In this document: one piece after another, positions 53,682 through 62,313 of the stretch
How the letters are laid out: every line of letters begins with the position of its first letter
Numbering within the stretch: position 1 is the stretch's first letter
Source: Phaeobacter porticola
GTDB taxonomy: Bacteria > Pseudomonadota > Alphaproteobacteria > Rhodobacterales > Rhodobacteraceae
Length of the DNA stretch: 64,000 nucleotides
Assembly: GCF_001888185.1 (NCBI RefSeq)
Contig: NZ_CP016364.1
Span: 682,001-746,000 of the forward strand
Direction: 5' to 3'
Notes under the pieces: generated by a model
Databases searched by the model: none
Told to the model about the DNA's origin: nothing
Seen by the model: the letters and a program-made list of their open reading frames with translations, nothing else
Program-made: the position numbers and the translations under genes

Positions 53682-54536
53682 TCAGAAGTCGAGGCCAAGA
53701 TCCAGCGTCTGCGCGGAATGGGTCAGCGCACCAGAGGAAATGTAGTCAACACCCGTGGCGGAGACCTCAGCAATACGGTCGCGGCGCATATTGCCGGAGG
53801 CTTCGGTCACCAGATGGCCCTTAGCCATCGCCACAGCCTTCGTCAGGGTTGGCGTGTCCATATTGTCGAGCAGCACCACATCGGCACCGCCGGTTTCCAG
53901 AACTTCCTGCAATTGGGCGAGGGAATCGACTTCGATTTCGACCTTCATCATATGGCTGACATTGGCCCTTGCGGCGTGCAGGACGGCTGCAACGCCACCA
54001 GCGGCGGCGATATGATTGTCCTTGATCAGGATCGCATCGGACAGCCCGTAGCGGTGATTGTAGCCGCCGCCATGCAGAACCGCCTGTTTCTCTACCATGC
54101 GCAGGCCGGGGGTGGTCTTGCGGGTACAGGTGATCCGGGTCTTGGTGCCCGCGGTTTCAGCTACGAAGGAGGCCGTCAGACTGGCGATGCCAGAGAGGCG
54201 GCCCGCAAAATTCAGCGCCACACGTTCACCCGACAGAATAGACGCGGCCGAGCCTGCGATGGTCATCAATGTCTGGCCGGGAGTGCAGGGCTGGCCATCC
54301 TGCACCAAGGTTTCGATCTTGAGCGTCGGATCGACAAGGTGAAAGGCGATGCGGGCAATCTGCATACCCGACACCACGCCGGTGTCGCGCGCATTGAGCC
54401 GCGCCTCGTAGGTGGTCTCTGCCGGGATCACGGCGCGGGTGGTGACATCACCGCTTTGGCCAAGGTCTTCCAGCAGGGCAGCGCGGACAAGCGGTTCGAT
54501 GATCAGGTCTGGGAGAGCGGCGAAAGACGGGGTCAT
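53682..54536 (-). CDS. nadC: Nicotinate-nucleotide pyrophosphorylase
   Basis: This 284-aa enzyme turns quinolinate and PRPP into nicotinate mononucleotide. The segment CTRKTTPGLRMVEKQAVLHG is the strongly conserved quinolinate phosphoribosyltransferase active-site stretch, followed by LIKDNH. It overlaps nadB by 4 bp and ends nadA-nadB-nadC, the complete pathway from aspartate to NaMN. Confidence 0.95.
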   Translation of the reverse strand: MTPSFAALPDLIIEPLVRAALLEDLGQSGDVTTRAVIPAETTYEARLNARDTGVVSGMQIARIAFHLVDPTLKIETLVQDGQPCTPGQTLMTIAGSAASILSGERVALNFAGRLSGIASLTASFVAETAGTKTRITCTRKTTPGLRMVEKQAVLHGGGYNHRYGLSDAILIKDNHIAAAGGVAAVLHAARANVSHMMKVEIEVDSLAQLQEVLETGGADVVLLDNMDTPTLTKAVAMAKGHLVTEASGNMRRDRIAEVSATGVDYISSGALTHSAQTLDLGLDF

Positions 54537-56212
54537 GTCGGATCCTGAGCGGCGGCGGCGCGGATGGCGCGGGCCTCGGTGAGGGTGATGTGGGTGCGAT
54601 GGGCCTGTGCAGGGTCTGCCTCAGGATAGTCGTCGCGGAAATGGCCACCCCGACTTTCGCGGCGGGCCAATGCGGCGGCGGCGATCAGCGTGGCGGTGGC
54701 GCACATATTGGCAAAGCTTTCATCGTCACCGTGCTCTGTCAGCAGCTGTTCGATGGTGACAAGAGCGGTTCTCAGCCCGGTTTCGTCCCGGCGCACACCG
54801 ACATGGGCGGTCATCGTCTCGCGCAGGCGAGCGATGGCGCTGGCTGGCGCAGCGGGAGTGGTGGCGGGAGCAAAACTCAGCGAGACTTCTGGCGGGGTGT
54901 CCGTCTCCGTGGGCTCTGTCTCCGTGGCGTTAGGTCCAAGCGCCTCGGCAATGTCCTGCGCTGCGGTGCGGGCATAGACCAGCGCCTCCAGCAGACCGTT
55001 GGAGGCGAGGCGGTTGGCACCATGCAGCCCGGTTGAAGAGGCTTCGCCACAGACCCAGAGATGGGCGAGACTGGCGCGTCCCTGCATGTCGGTGGCGATG
55101 CCGCCCATGTGATAATGGGCCGCAACCGCAACGGGGATAGGGTCGGCAACGGGATCAATACCGGCACGCGCACAGGTTTCCGCGACGGTTGGAAAACGGG
55201 TCAACACCTCGGCGCCCAAGGCCTCGCGCGTGTCGAGCATCGGGCGGCGGCCAGCCTGCGTTTCGGCAAAAATCGCGCGGGCGACGATGTCACGAGGGGC
55301 CAATTCGGCGTCCGGGTGCGCGGCCAGCATGAAGCGGATGCCATCCTGGTTGATCAGCGTGGCGCCATCGCCGCGCAGCGCCTCAGTGGCAAGCGGTGCC
55401 GGGTCTTCACCAATATCAAAAGCGGTGGGGTGGAACTGGACAAATTCAGGATCGGCAATGCGGGCACCGGCGCGGGCGGCAAAGCCGATAACCTGGCCGC
55501 GAATACGCGGCGGGTTGGTGGTATGCGCAAACAGCCCGCCGGATCCGCCGCCTGCCAACAGGATCGCGGGGGCGCGGATCAGCACGGGAACCGAGGTGCC
55601 GCTGGCGTCACTGACCCAGACGCCGGTGACGCGATCGTCTGCCACCTCCAGCCGGACGGCCTGGGTACCCTCGTGCACCTGAACCGAAGGGGTGGCCCGC
55701 ACAGCGGCGATCAGGGTTTCCATGATCTGCCTGCCGGCCTGATCCCCTTTGACTCGCACGACGCGGGCGACGGAATGCGCGGCCTCGCGGCTCATGACAA
55801 AGCCACCATCAGCGGTCCGGTCAAAAGGCGTGCCCAGCTCGGTCAGGTCCAGAATGTGATCTTGTGCCACCTTGGTGACCATGGCGGCGACCTCGGCATC
55901 AACCGTTCCGGCACCGGCACGCACCGTGTCGCTGGCATGGGCGGCGGGGCTGTCGGCCTGATCCATCGCCGCGGCCACACCGCCCTGCGCCCAGGCGGAA
56001 CTCGCGCCTTCGCCGAGGGTCTCGGGCGAGATCATCAGAACGGGACGCGGCGCCAGTTCAAGCGCGGCATAGAGCGCGGCCATGCCGGCACCGACAATGA
56101 TCACACGGTCGGTGTCACAGCTGGCGGTGGCTTCGGTCAGGGCCTGAACCTTGACCTGAGATTCGGCTTGATTTGCGGCCGTATCGGTCAGTTTGGCACC
56201 GGGGGTGTCCAA
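54533..56212 (-). CDS. nadB: L-aspartate oxidase
   Basis: This 559-aa flavoprotein oxidises L-aspartate to iminoaspartate. The FAD motif VIIVGAGMAALYAALELAP is preceded by about 37 residues, and GEGASSAWAQGGVAAAMD and HYHMGGIATD are present. No ATG or GTG is available before the FAD motif. The TTG at 56212, preceded by GGGGA, is taken as start 3 bp after nadA. It passes unstable iminoaspartate to NadA. Confidence 0.92.
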   Translation of the reverse strand: MDTPGAKLTDTAANQAESQVKVQALTEATASCDTDRVIIVGAGMAALYAALELAPRPVLMISPETLGEGASSAWAQGGVAAAMDQADSPAAHASDTVRAGAGTVDAEVAAMVTKVAQDHILDLTELGTPFDRTADGGFVMSREAAHSVARVVRVKGDQAGRQIMETLIAAVRATPSVQVHEGTQAVRLEVADDRVTGVWVSDASGTSVPVLIRAPAILLAGGGSGGLFAHTTNPPRIRGQVIGFAARAGARIADPEFVQFHPTAFDIGEDPAPLATEALRGDGATLINQDGIRFMLAAHPDAELAPRDIVARAIFAETQAGRRPMLDTREALGAEVLTRFPTVAETCARAGIDPVADPIPVAVAAHYHMGGIATDMQGRASLAHLWVCGEASSTGLHGANRLASNGLLEALVYARTAAQDIAEALGPNATETEPTETDTPPEVSLSFAPATTPAAPASAIARLRETMTAHVGVRRDETGLRTALVTIEQLLTEHGDDESFANMCATATLIAAAALARRESRGGHFRDDYPEADPAQAHRTHITLTEARAIRAAAAQDPT

Positions 56213-56215
56213 GGG

Positions 56216-57268
56216 TCAGATCCCCAGCTTCTGGCTAAGATCAATCATCCGCTGCACCGCCACACGGGCCTGCTCTGCCACTTTTGGATCGACCTCGACC
56301 GGCTCGGACATGGTGTGCAGCGACCAGAGGATCTTCTCCAGCGTGATCTTCTTCATGTAGGGGCACATGTTGCAGGGGCCGACAAAATCCACCTCGGGCA
56401 GCTGATCGGCAATATTCGAGGCCATCGAGCATTCGGTAATCAGCATCGCCTTTTCGGGCTTTTCGTCGGTGACATATTTGATAATGCCGCTGGTGGAGCC
56501 GGAGAAATCGGCCTCATTCACCACATCTGGCGGGCATTCTGGATGGGCGATCAGCCGGGTGCCGGGGTTCCATTCGCGAAAATCACGCAGATCCTTGGCG
56601 GTGTATTGCTCATGCACGATGCAGGAGCCCTCCCACCAGACAACGTTTTTCTGCGGCACCTGCTGGGCGATGTTCTGCGCCAGATACTGATCCGGCGTCA
56701 TGATCACGGTATCGCTCTCCATCGCCGCCACAATCTGGGCGGCGTTGGAGGAGGTACAGCAAATATCGGAGGCGGCTTTGACCTCGGCTGTGGTGTTCAC
56801 ATAGGTCACAACCGGCGCGCCGGGATATTTTGCGCGCATCTCGGCGATGCCGTCGGCGGTGATCGATTCCGCCAGCGAGCAGCCGGCCTCCATGTCGGGG
56901 ATCAGCACAATCTTGTCGGGGCTCAGGATTTTCGAGGTTTCGGCCATGAAATGCACGCCGCATTGCACAATCACGTCGGCCTCGACTTTGGTGGCCTCCA
57001 TGGCGAGCTGCAGGCTGTCGCCCACCACATCTGCAACCCCGTGGTAGATTTCCGGTGTCATGTAATTATGTGCCAGAATGACGGCGTTGCGCTCTTTCTT
57101 GAGGGCCAGAATGGCCGCAACATAAGGCGCGTAGGTGGCCCAGTCGATCGGGTTCACCACACGGTTCATCTTGGCGTAGATCCCGGACATCTCTTCGGCC
57201 AGAGCCGGATTTGGCGCAAGATCATAGTGGTTGGCGAGCTGATCGCGCATGGTTTGCAGATCGAACAT
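56216..57268 (-). CDS. nadA: Quinolinate synthase
   Basis: This 350-aa [4Fe-4S] enzyme condenses iminoaspartate with dihydroxyacetone phosphate. Cluster ligands are expected in [11 protein letters not shown], in DICCTSSNA and in [32 protein letters not shown] is a substrate-site segment. Length is normal. It is the first gene of nadABC and lies divergent to the tungstate transporter. Confidence 0.95.
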   Translation of the reverse strand: MFDLQTMRDQLANHYDLAPNPALAEEMSGIYAKMNRVVNPIDWATYAPYVAAILALKKERNAVILAHNYMTPEIYHGVADVVGDSLQLAMEATKVEADVIVQCGVHFMAETSKILSPDKIVLIPDMEAGCSLAESITADGIAEMRAKYPGAPVVTYVNTTAEVKAASDICCTSSNAAQIVAAMESDTVIMTPDQYLAQNIAQQVPQKNVVWWEGSCIVHEQYTAKDLRDFREWNPGTRLIAHPECPPDVVNEADFSGSTSGIIKYVTDEKPEKAMLITECSMASNIADQLPEVDFVGPCNMCPYMKKITLEKILWSLHTMSEPVEVDPKVAEQARVAVQRMIDLSQKLGI

Positions 57269-57615
57269 GGCATTTCCTCAAAGCTGCGCCAGAGATGGCA
57301 CTTTGGGAAAATCTTGTTTCATGTTCGCATTTAGCACGCAAGCAAGTGTCCCGACTTAATTGCGATCAAGGGCGGAATTCCTGCCTTTGATCGGCGTCAA
57401 TCCGGCAGGATCGGCAACCCGCGTGGATGCTTCTGCCAGAGACCTTGTGTCCGTCCGGTGATGTCAGCGCAAACGGGGCAGGGTCAATTTGTCCAAATTT
57501 CGCGATGGGTGACGTTTTTGTCTATTGGGCGGCTCGATATTGTGGTTTGCACAGAACCAACACGCAGTAGAGGGAAGCGGTAAGACCGGTCCCATAGGGG
57601 AGAAAATCCGCTTCC
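57269..57615. other. 347-bp intergenic region between divergent nadA and tupB
   Basis: No gene is visible. The region must hold two divergent promoters. A 12-bp dyad at 57363-57393 is its only strong structure. AT-richer sequence at about 57485-57545 may include the tupB promoter, but no convincing -35/-10 pair was found. A cofactor riboswitch is possible but could not be recognised. Confidence 0.45.
57363..57393 (+). promoter_or_regulatory. Long imperfect palindrome upstream of tupB
   Basis: CGATCAAGGGCGG-aattc-CTGCCTTTGATCG forms about 12-13 pairs. The two mismatched positions are G-U pairs in plus-strand RNA but A-C mismatches on the other strand. That asymmetry favours an RNA hairpin in a plus-strand leader (tup side) over a DNA operator. 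It lies about 220 bp before tupB. Confidence 0.5.
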
Positions 57616-58320
57616 ATGTCTGATCTCTGGGAAGGATTGGTCCAAGCCTTTTGGCTGGTGGTCACGCTGGATAGCGATCTGGTGGAGATTACGCTGCGCT
57701 CGCTTCGGGTCACTTTGACCGCGTTGCTGGTGGCTTCAGTCATTGCGCTGCCCTTGGCGGCCTTGTTGGCGGTTCGACGGTTCCGGTTGCGTCGGGCAAC
57801 TATTGCAGTGCTCAATGCACTGATGGGGCTGCCGCCGGTGGTCGTTGGGCTTGTGGTCTATGTGATGCTGTCGCGGGCCGGGCCGTTTGGCGTGCTGGGG
57901 CTGTTGTTCACCCCGACCGCGATGATCATCGCGCAGGTGATCATTATTGTGCCACTCGTGGCCTCCATTGCGCATCAGTCGCTGCGGGATCTGTGGAGCG
58001 ATTACCACGACCTGCTGATTTCCCTGAACGCCAGTCAATTCCAACGGATCTGCACGCTGCTCTGGGATGGGCGGCGGGCCTTGCTGACGGCGGCGCTGGC
58101 AGGATTCGGACGTGCCATTGGCGAGGTCGGCGCGATCATGATTGTGGGCGGCAATATCGATCATGCCACGCGGGTACTGACGACGGCAATTGCGCTGGAA
58201 ACCGGCAAGGGAGATTTTGCCATGGCGCTTGGCCTTGGCTTTGTGCTGATCGCGCTGGCGGTGGCGGTGAATTTGACCATTCACTGGCTGGGCAAGACCG
58301 AAAGTGAGGGGCGTTGGTGA
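57616..58320 (+). CDS. tupB: Tungstate ABC transporter permease
   Basis: This 234-aa inner-membrane permease of the molybdate/tungstate type has about five spans. GRAIGEVGAIMIVGGNIDHATR near residues 165-186 contains the cytoplasmic EAA-type motif and is characteristic of TupB. It starts with an ATG at 57616 and its stop overlaps tupC by GTGA. It imports tungstate delivered by TupA. Confidence 0.92.
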   Translation: MSDLWEGLVQAFWLVVTLDSDLVEITLRSLRVTLTALLVASVIALPLAALLAVRRFRLRRATIAVLNALMGLPPVVVGLVVYVMLSRAGPFGVLGLLFTPTAMIIAQVIIIVPLVASIAHQSLRDLWSDYHDLLISLNASQFQRICTLLWDGRRALLTAALAGFGRAIGEVGAIMIVGGNIDHATRVLTTAIALETGKGDFAMALGLGFVLIALAVAVNLTIHWLGKTESEGRW

Positions 58321-59042
58321 CTGGGGCGAACACTCTTTTCCCGCTGGTGGTCGAAACCGCGCAGGTGCGTCGTCGCGGCAAGACGCTGATCGGCCCGGTG
58401 GATTTACGACTGGATGGGCAGGGGACGACCATCGTGATCGGGCCGAATGGGTCTGGCAAGACGTCGTTGCTGAAGATGCTGCATGGGATTCTGCGGCTTG
58501 GGCAGGGGCGGATCAGCTGGGGCTGTCCTATGGCGGAGGCACAGCGGCGCCAGGCCTTTGTCTTCCAGACACCGGTGATGATGCGCCGCTCGGTGGTGGA
58601 GAATATCGCATATCCGCTGCGGCTGAATCGCGTGTCGCGCAAGGTCGCGCTGGCGGAGGCTGGGATCTGGGCCGAGCGGATCGGGCTTGGCGGGGATGCA
58701 TTGCAACGGCCTGCTGTTCTGCTGTCTGGCGGGGAACGGCAGAAACTGGCCCTGGCGCGCGCGCTCATTCGTAAGCCGCAGTTGTTGTTTCTGGATGAAC
58801 CCTGTGCCTCGCTCGATGGGCGGGCCACCCGCGAGATTGAAGAAATACTGACCGAAGCGGCAGCGTCGGGCACCCGGCTGATCATGTCGACCCACAATAT
58901 GGGACAGGCGCAGCGGTTGGCGGACGAGGTGCTGTTCGTGCTGCATGGCCAGATTGCCGAATTTTCAGCGGCGGAGGCGTTTTTTGCCCGGCCGCATACC
59001 GAACAGGGACGCGCATTTCTAAGAGGAGATATTGTCGAATGA
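58317..59042 (+). CDS. tupC: Tungstate ABC transporter ATP-binding protein
   Basis: This 241-aa ATPase has Walker A GPNGSGKT at residues 42-49, signature LSGGERQKLALARALIRKP and Walker B LLFLDEPCASLDG. The GTG at 58317, with GAGGGG upstream, overlaps the tupB stop; the TTG just before it is less likely. Its stop overlaps tupA by 4 bp. Confidence 0.92.
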   Translation: MTGANTLFPLVVETAQVRRRGKTLIGPVDLRLDGQGTTIVIGPNGSGKTSLLKMLHGILRLGQGRISWGCPMAEAQRRQAFVFQTPVMMRRSVVENIAYPLRLNRVSRKVALAEAGIWAERIGLGGDALQRPAVLLSGGERQKLALARALIRKPQLLFLDEPCASLDGRATREIEEILTEAAASGTRLIMSTHNMGQAQRLADEVLFVLHGQIAEFSAAEAFFARPHTEQGRAFLRGDIVE

Positions 59043-59842
59043 AACGGATTATGCTGGGGGCTTTGGCCGCGCTGGCGATGGGAACAGCTGCGCTGGCGGA
59101 GGAGATGAAGCTGGCGGTGACCACCTCCTTCCACAACTCCGGTCTGGCCGAGGTTCTACTGCCTGAAATCAAGGCCGATCTGGGATTGGAGGTGCAGCTG
59201 TTGGTGGTGGGCACCGGTCAGGCGATCCGCCTTGGTGAAGCGGGTGATGTGGATGCCATTCTGGTCCACTCCAAAAAGGCGGAAGAGGCGTTTCTGGCCG
59301 GGGGCAATGGCACCCATCGCCGGGAGATCATGTATAATGATTTCGTCTTTGTTGGCCCTAAGGCGGACCCGGCGGGCGTTGCAAAGGCAGGCTCTGCGGC
59401 CGACGCCTTGCAGAAGATTGCCGCCTCGGAAGCGGCCTTTGTCAGTCGTGGCGATGACAGCGGCACTCACAAGAAAGAGCTGAGCCTGTGGAACTCTGCC
59501 GATCTGTCCCCGGAAGGGTTTGGCGATTGGTACAATGCTGTGGGGGCAGGTATGGGGGCGGCGCTGAATACAGCCTCCGGCATGGGGGGCTACATCATGT
59601 CAGACCGGGCAAGCTGGCTCAATTTCGCCAACAAGGGCGATTTGGCGCTGCTCTATTCCGGCGATCCCGTGCTGTTCAATCAATACGCCTATCTGCCGGT
59701 GAACCCGGAAAAGCACCCGCATGTGAAAACGGAACTGGTGGCCGAGCTGGAGACTTGGCTGGTGTCGGACAAGGCAAAGGATCTGATCAACAGCTACCAG
59801 ATCAATGGCGAAGCATTGTTTGTGTTCAACGCCCAGCAGTGA
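59039..59842 (+). CDS. tupA: Tungstate-binding periplasmic protein
   Basis: This 267-aa protein has a signal peptide ending AALA near residue 20. The mature N-terminus KLAVTTSFHNSGLAEVLLP carries the TTS and SG residues that bind the oxyanion in TupA proteins. VVGTGQAIRLGEAGDVDAILVH and MYNDFVFVGP are further hallmarks. The binding gene comes last in tupBCA. Tungstate uptake beside Fe-S genes suggests supply to a tungsten enzyme. Confidence 0.92.
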   Translation: MKRIMLGALAALAMGTAALAEEMKLAVTTSFHNSGLAEVLLPEIKADLGLEVQLLVVGTGQAIRLGEAGDVDAILVHSKKAEEAFLAGGNGTHRREIMYNDFVFVGPKADPAGVAKAGSAADALQKIAASEAAFVSRGDDSGTHKKELSLWNSADLSPEGFGDWYNAVGAGMGAALNTASGMGGYIMSDRASWLNFANKGDLALLYSGDPVLFNQYAYLPVNPEKHPHVKTELVAELETWLVSDKAKDLINSYQINGEALFVFNAQQ

Positions 59843-59871
59843 ATTTACGCCCTGATTGGGGCATGAAATGG

Positions 59872-59902
59872 AAAACGCCGCGCGGGGATTGCGCGGCGTT
59901 TT
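59872..59902. terminator. Terminator after tupA
   Basis: AAAACGCCGCGC and GCGCGGCGTTTT form a perfect 12-bp stem with a 7-base loop, followed by further T residues. It serves tupBCA and probably the converging operon at 59923-62184 as well. Confidence 0.88.
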
Positions 59903-59922
59903 TCCTTGTGTGCCGTGCGCAT

Positions 59923-60402
59923 TCAGTCGTCCGTCACGTGAATGGCGAACTGCTCCAGCCCTGCGTCCTGTGCCTCAATCGCGCGATAGCTTTCCTTGAC
60001 ACCGGCATCTGCCAGCTCGCGCATGACGGTCAGCAGGGTGTTGGGCGCGTGATCCGCGCAGAGGTCGGCCATATGGGCCAGCTCTTCCTCCGCCACGGGG
60101 CGGGCGGTGTCCGCATTCGGCGCCCCATAGTAGCTGACAAAATGCTGTGCCAGCAAATCGGTGAGCGTGGCCAATTCTCCCTCTTCGATCTTGGTCACCG
60201 CGACAAAGGTGGCGCGCCCGCCGGTTTCCAGCCCCATCCAGCCATTGGCAAAGGCCTGGCGCTGTTTGCCGGTCAGATCCGCCTCTTCCCAGTTGGAAAA
60301 CTCAAACCCGCCGGAAATGCACCACTCGCCAGTGCGGGCCGGGCTGGCAAAGACGTTCTGATCGCTTTCGTCGAAGTGAATGGCGCGGGCAAGCTGCATC
60401 AT
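59923..60402 (-). CDS. Conserved hypothetical protein, resembles DUF6505 proteins
   Basis: This 159-aa soluble, acidic protein has no signal peptide or membrane span. I recall it as DUF6505, a family found beside formate dehydrogenase maturation genes in Rhodobacteraceae, but I could not verify this. Recognisable stretches are HFDESDQNVFASPARTGEW and ISGGFEFSNW. It overlaps the ligase-like gene by 4 bp and is the last gene of the mrp operon. Function unknown. Confidence 0.7.
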   Translation of the reverse strand: MMQLARAIHFDESDQNVFASPARTGEWCISGGFEFSNWEEADLTGKQRQAFANGWMGLETGGRATFVAVTKIEEGELATLTDLLAQHFVSYYGAPNADTARPVAEEELAHMADLCADHAPNTLLTVMRELADAGVKESYRAIEAQDAGLEQFAIHVTDD

Positions 60403-61106
60403 GGGGTCTCCAGTAGCGTGGTGAGGGGAATCATGTGGGTGGTGGTCTCGTCCCGCAAAAGCAGGCCAAAGTCCTCATCCACCCCGAGAAACGTACCGGT
60501 CCGGCCCGCGTGGGTTATGGTCTCGCCGATGTCCTGCGCCAACCCGCGCCAGGTGCTGTGAACCGGTTCTGCTCCGGTGTCTTCCCAACGGTTGATCCAG
60601 TGCAGCGCGTGGCGCGCCCAGCTTTCCAGCAATTGCCCGGCATCCACATCAGCGCAGCCCTCGGCATAAAGCGCGGTGTCTTCGGGACGATCGCCGGTTT
60701 CCCCGTCGCTCGGCGGCCAGAGTGGCAGGTCGAGGCCAATGACCAGCCAGTCTGGCACCTCGGACGGGGTGGTGGTGCTGGCGGCGGCGCGCAACCGGCC
60801 ACAACGACCGCCATTGATACGCAGCCCGCCATCCCATTGCAGGTGCACCGCCACCTCTGGCGGGGCCAGCGCGCCTAGGGCGTTTTGCAGTGCGATGCCG
60901 CAGACAGGCAGCATGGTCATCGCCTGCTGCAACGCCACCTCTGGCGCAAAGACGAGAGCCGCCTGCACACGATCATGCGCGAGGTTATGCACGACCAACC
61001 CGGCGTCACAGCCCAGCACCGCCTTCTGACAGGCAAGGGCAAAGGGATCCTCCGCGCCGCTGAGGGCCAGCCCTGCCATCAGAGGCGGAAAGCTTAGTTC
61101 GCTCAT
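60399..61106 (-). CDS. Biotin/lipoate protein ligase-like protein
   Basis: This 235-aa protein resembles the biotin/lipoate A/B protein ligase fold. VAVHLQWDGGLRINGGRCGRL corresponds to the substrate-binding sheet, and GTFLGVDEDFGLLLRDE resembles the small C-terminal domain of BirA-type enzymes. The BirA-type GRGRxG motif is not apparent, so it may have a different ligand. The ATG at 61106 begins the similarity. It lies 13 bp after mrp and overlaps the next gene, which suggests a joint maturation role. Confidence 0.75.
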   Translation of the reverse strand: MSELSFPPLMAGLALSGAEDPFALACQKAVLGCDAGLVVHNLAHDRVQAALVFAPEVALQQAMTMLPVCGIALQNALGALAPPEVAVHLQWDGGLRINGGRCGRLRAAASTTTPSEVPDWLVIGLDLPLWPPSDGETGDRPEDTALYAEGCADVDAGQLLESWARHALHWINRWEDTGAEPVHSTWRGLAQDIGETITHAGRTGTFLGVDEDFGLLLRDETTTHMIPLTTLLETP

Positions 61107-61119
61107 GTCCGCCACCGGA

Positions 61120-62184
61120 TCAGGCCTGACCCTTGGCGACGAGATCGGCAGCCAGATCGTGGAACGCCTTGGCCTGCGCGCTGTCGGGTTTGCTGACTGC
61201 AATCGGCGCACCGCCATCAGCGGCCACACGTACGTCCAGATGCAGCGGGATTTCGGCCAGCAGCGGTACGTTCAGTTTCTCGGCCTCGGCCGCAACGCCG
61301 CCATGGCCAAAGACATGTTCCTCATGTCCGCAGTTGGAGCAGATATGGGTGGACATATTTTCCACCATGCCAATGATCGGTACGTTCAGTTTCTGGAACA
61401 TGTCGATGCCCTTGCGTGCATCGATCAGGGCGACGTCCTGTGGGGTGGACACCACGATGGCGCCGTCCACATGGGCCTTTTGCGCCAGCGTCATCTGCAC
61501 GTCACCGGTGCCCGGCGGCAGATCGACGATCAGCACGTCCAGCGCACCCCATTGCACCTGCATCATCATCTGCTGCAAAGCGCCCATCAGCATCGGACCG
61601 CGCCACACAACCGCCTGATCCTCGTTGGTCATCAGGCCGATGGACATCATGGTGACGCCATGGTTGCGCATCGGCAGAATGGTCTTGCCATCGGGACTGG
61701 CAGGGCGGCCAGAGACACCCAGCATCCGTGGTTGCGAGGGGCCGTAGACATCGGCATCCAGCAGGCCAACACGACGTCCCTGAGCGGCCAGAGCGCAGGC
61801 GATATTGGCCGAAACAGTGGATTTACCAACGCCGCCCTTGCCCGAAGCAACTGCGAGGATCCGGTCAACGCCGGGGATTTTCTGCGGACCCTGGGGTTGA
61901 GCCGGTTTGTTCCCCTTCAGATCCGGCGGGGCCTTTGCAGAATGGGCGGTCAGCATGGCTGAGACTTTGCCTGCGCCGGGCAGCGCCGTCACCTTGGCGT
62001 CGGCCTCATCGCGCACGGGCGTGTAGATGTCGGATTTTGCCGGATCAATTTCCAGAACAAAGCGGACCGTGTCCTCTTCAATATTGAGCGCGCGGACAAT
62101 GCCTGCGGCGACGATATCGCTGCCGGACACGGGGTCCTTGATGGTCTTGAGCGCTTCTAGGACGATTTCACGAGTGAGGGCCAC
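61120..62184 (-). CDS. apbC: Mrp/NBP35-family Fe-S carrier ATPase
   Basis: This 354-aa protein has an N-terminal MIP18-like domain (ALKTIKDPVSGSDIVAAGIV), a P-loop GKGGVGKS at 115-122 and LDADVYGPSQPRMLG. HICSNCGHEEHVFG carries the CxxC that holds the [4Fe-4S] cluster between subunits. It loads Fe-S clusters onto target proteins. It heads a three-gene operon. Neighbouring 4Fe-4S and cytochrome genes are plausible clients. Confidence 0.93.
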   Translation of the reverse strand: MALTREIVLEALKTIKDPVSGSDIVAAGIVRALNIEEDTVRFVLEIDPAKSDIYTPVRDEADAKVTALPGAGKVSAMLTAHSAKAPPDLKGNKPAQPQGPQKIPGVDRILAVASGKGGVGKSTVSANIACALAAQGRRVGLLDADVYGPSQPRMLGVSGRPASPDGKTILPMRNHGVTMMSIGLMTNEDQAVVWRGPMLMGALQQMMMQVQWGALDVLIVDLPPGTGDVQMTLAQKAHVDGAIVVSTPQDVALIDARKGIDMFQKLNVPIIGMVENMSTHICSNCGHEEHVFGHGGVAAEAEKLNVPLLAEIPLHLDVRVAADGGAPIAVSKPDSAQAKAFHDLAADLVAKGQA

Positions 62185-62313
62185 GCCGGGGTTGCTCCTT
62201 CCTGTTACCAGCTTGTTTCAAGCTGCCTTGTTTGTGGTTGGTTGCCTTCGGTGGCGTTTGCCCCGGCTGCAACAGTTCTTGACGAAGATGTAGATGGTTT
62301 CCTAGCATTTCAT

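Noticed and set aside
55061-57334. A 757-codon plus-strand open frame opposite nadB and nadA
   Set aside because: It is the antisense shadow of two well-conserved genes. It has no recognisable domain and its composition (Gly/His/Arg-rich) is typical of GC-rich antisense frames.
57269-57615. A molybdenum/tungsten cofactor riboswitch upstream of tupB
   Set aside because: One strong hairpin is present, but I could not recognise the conserved multi-stem pattern, so only the palindrome is reported.
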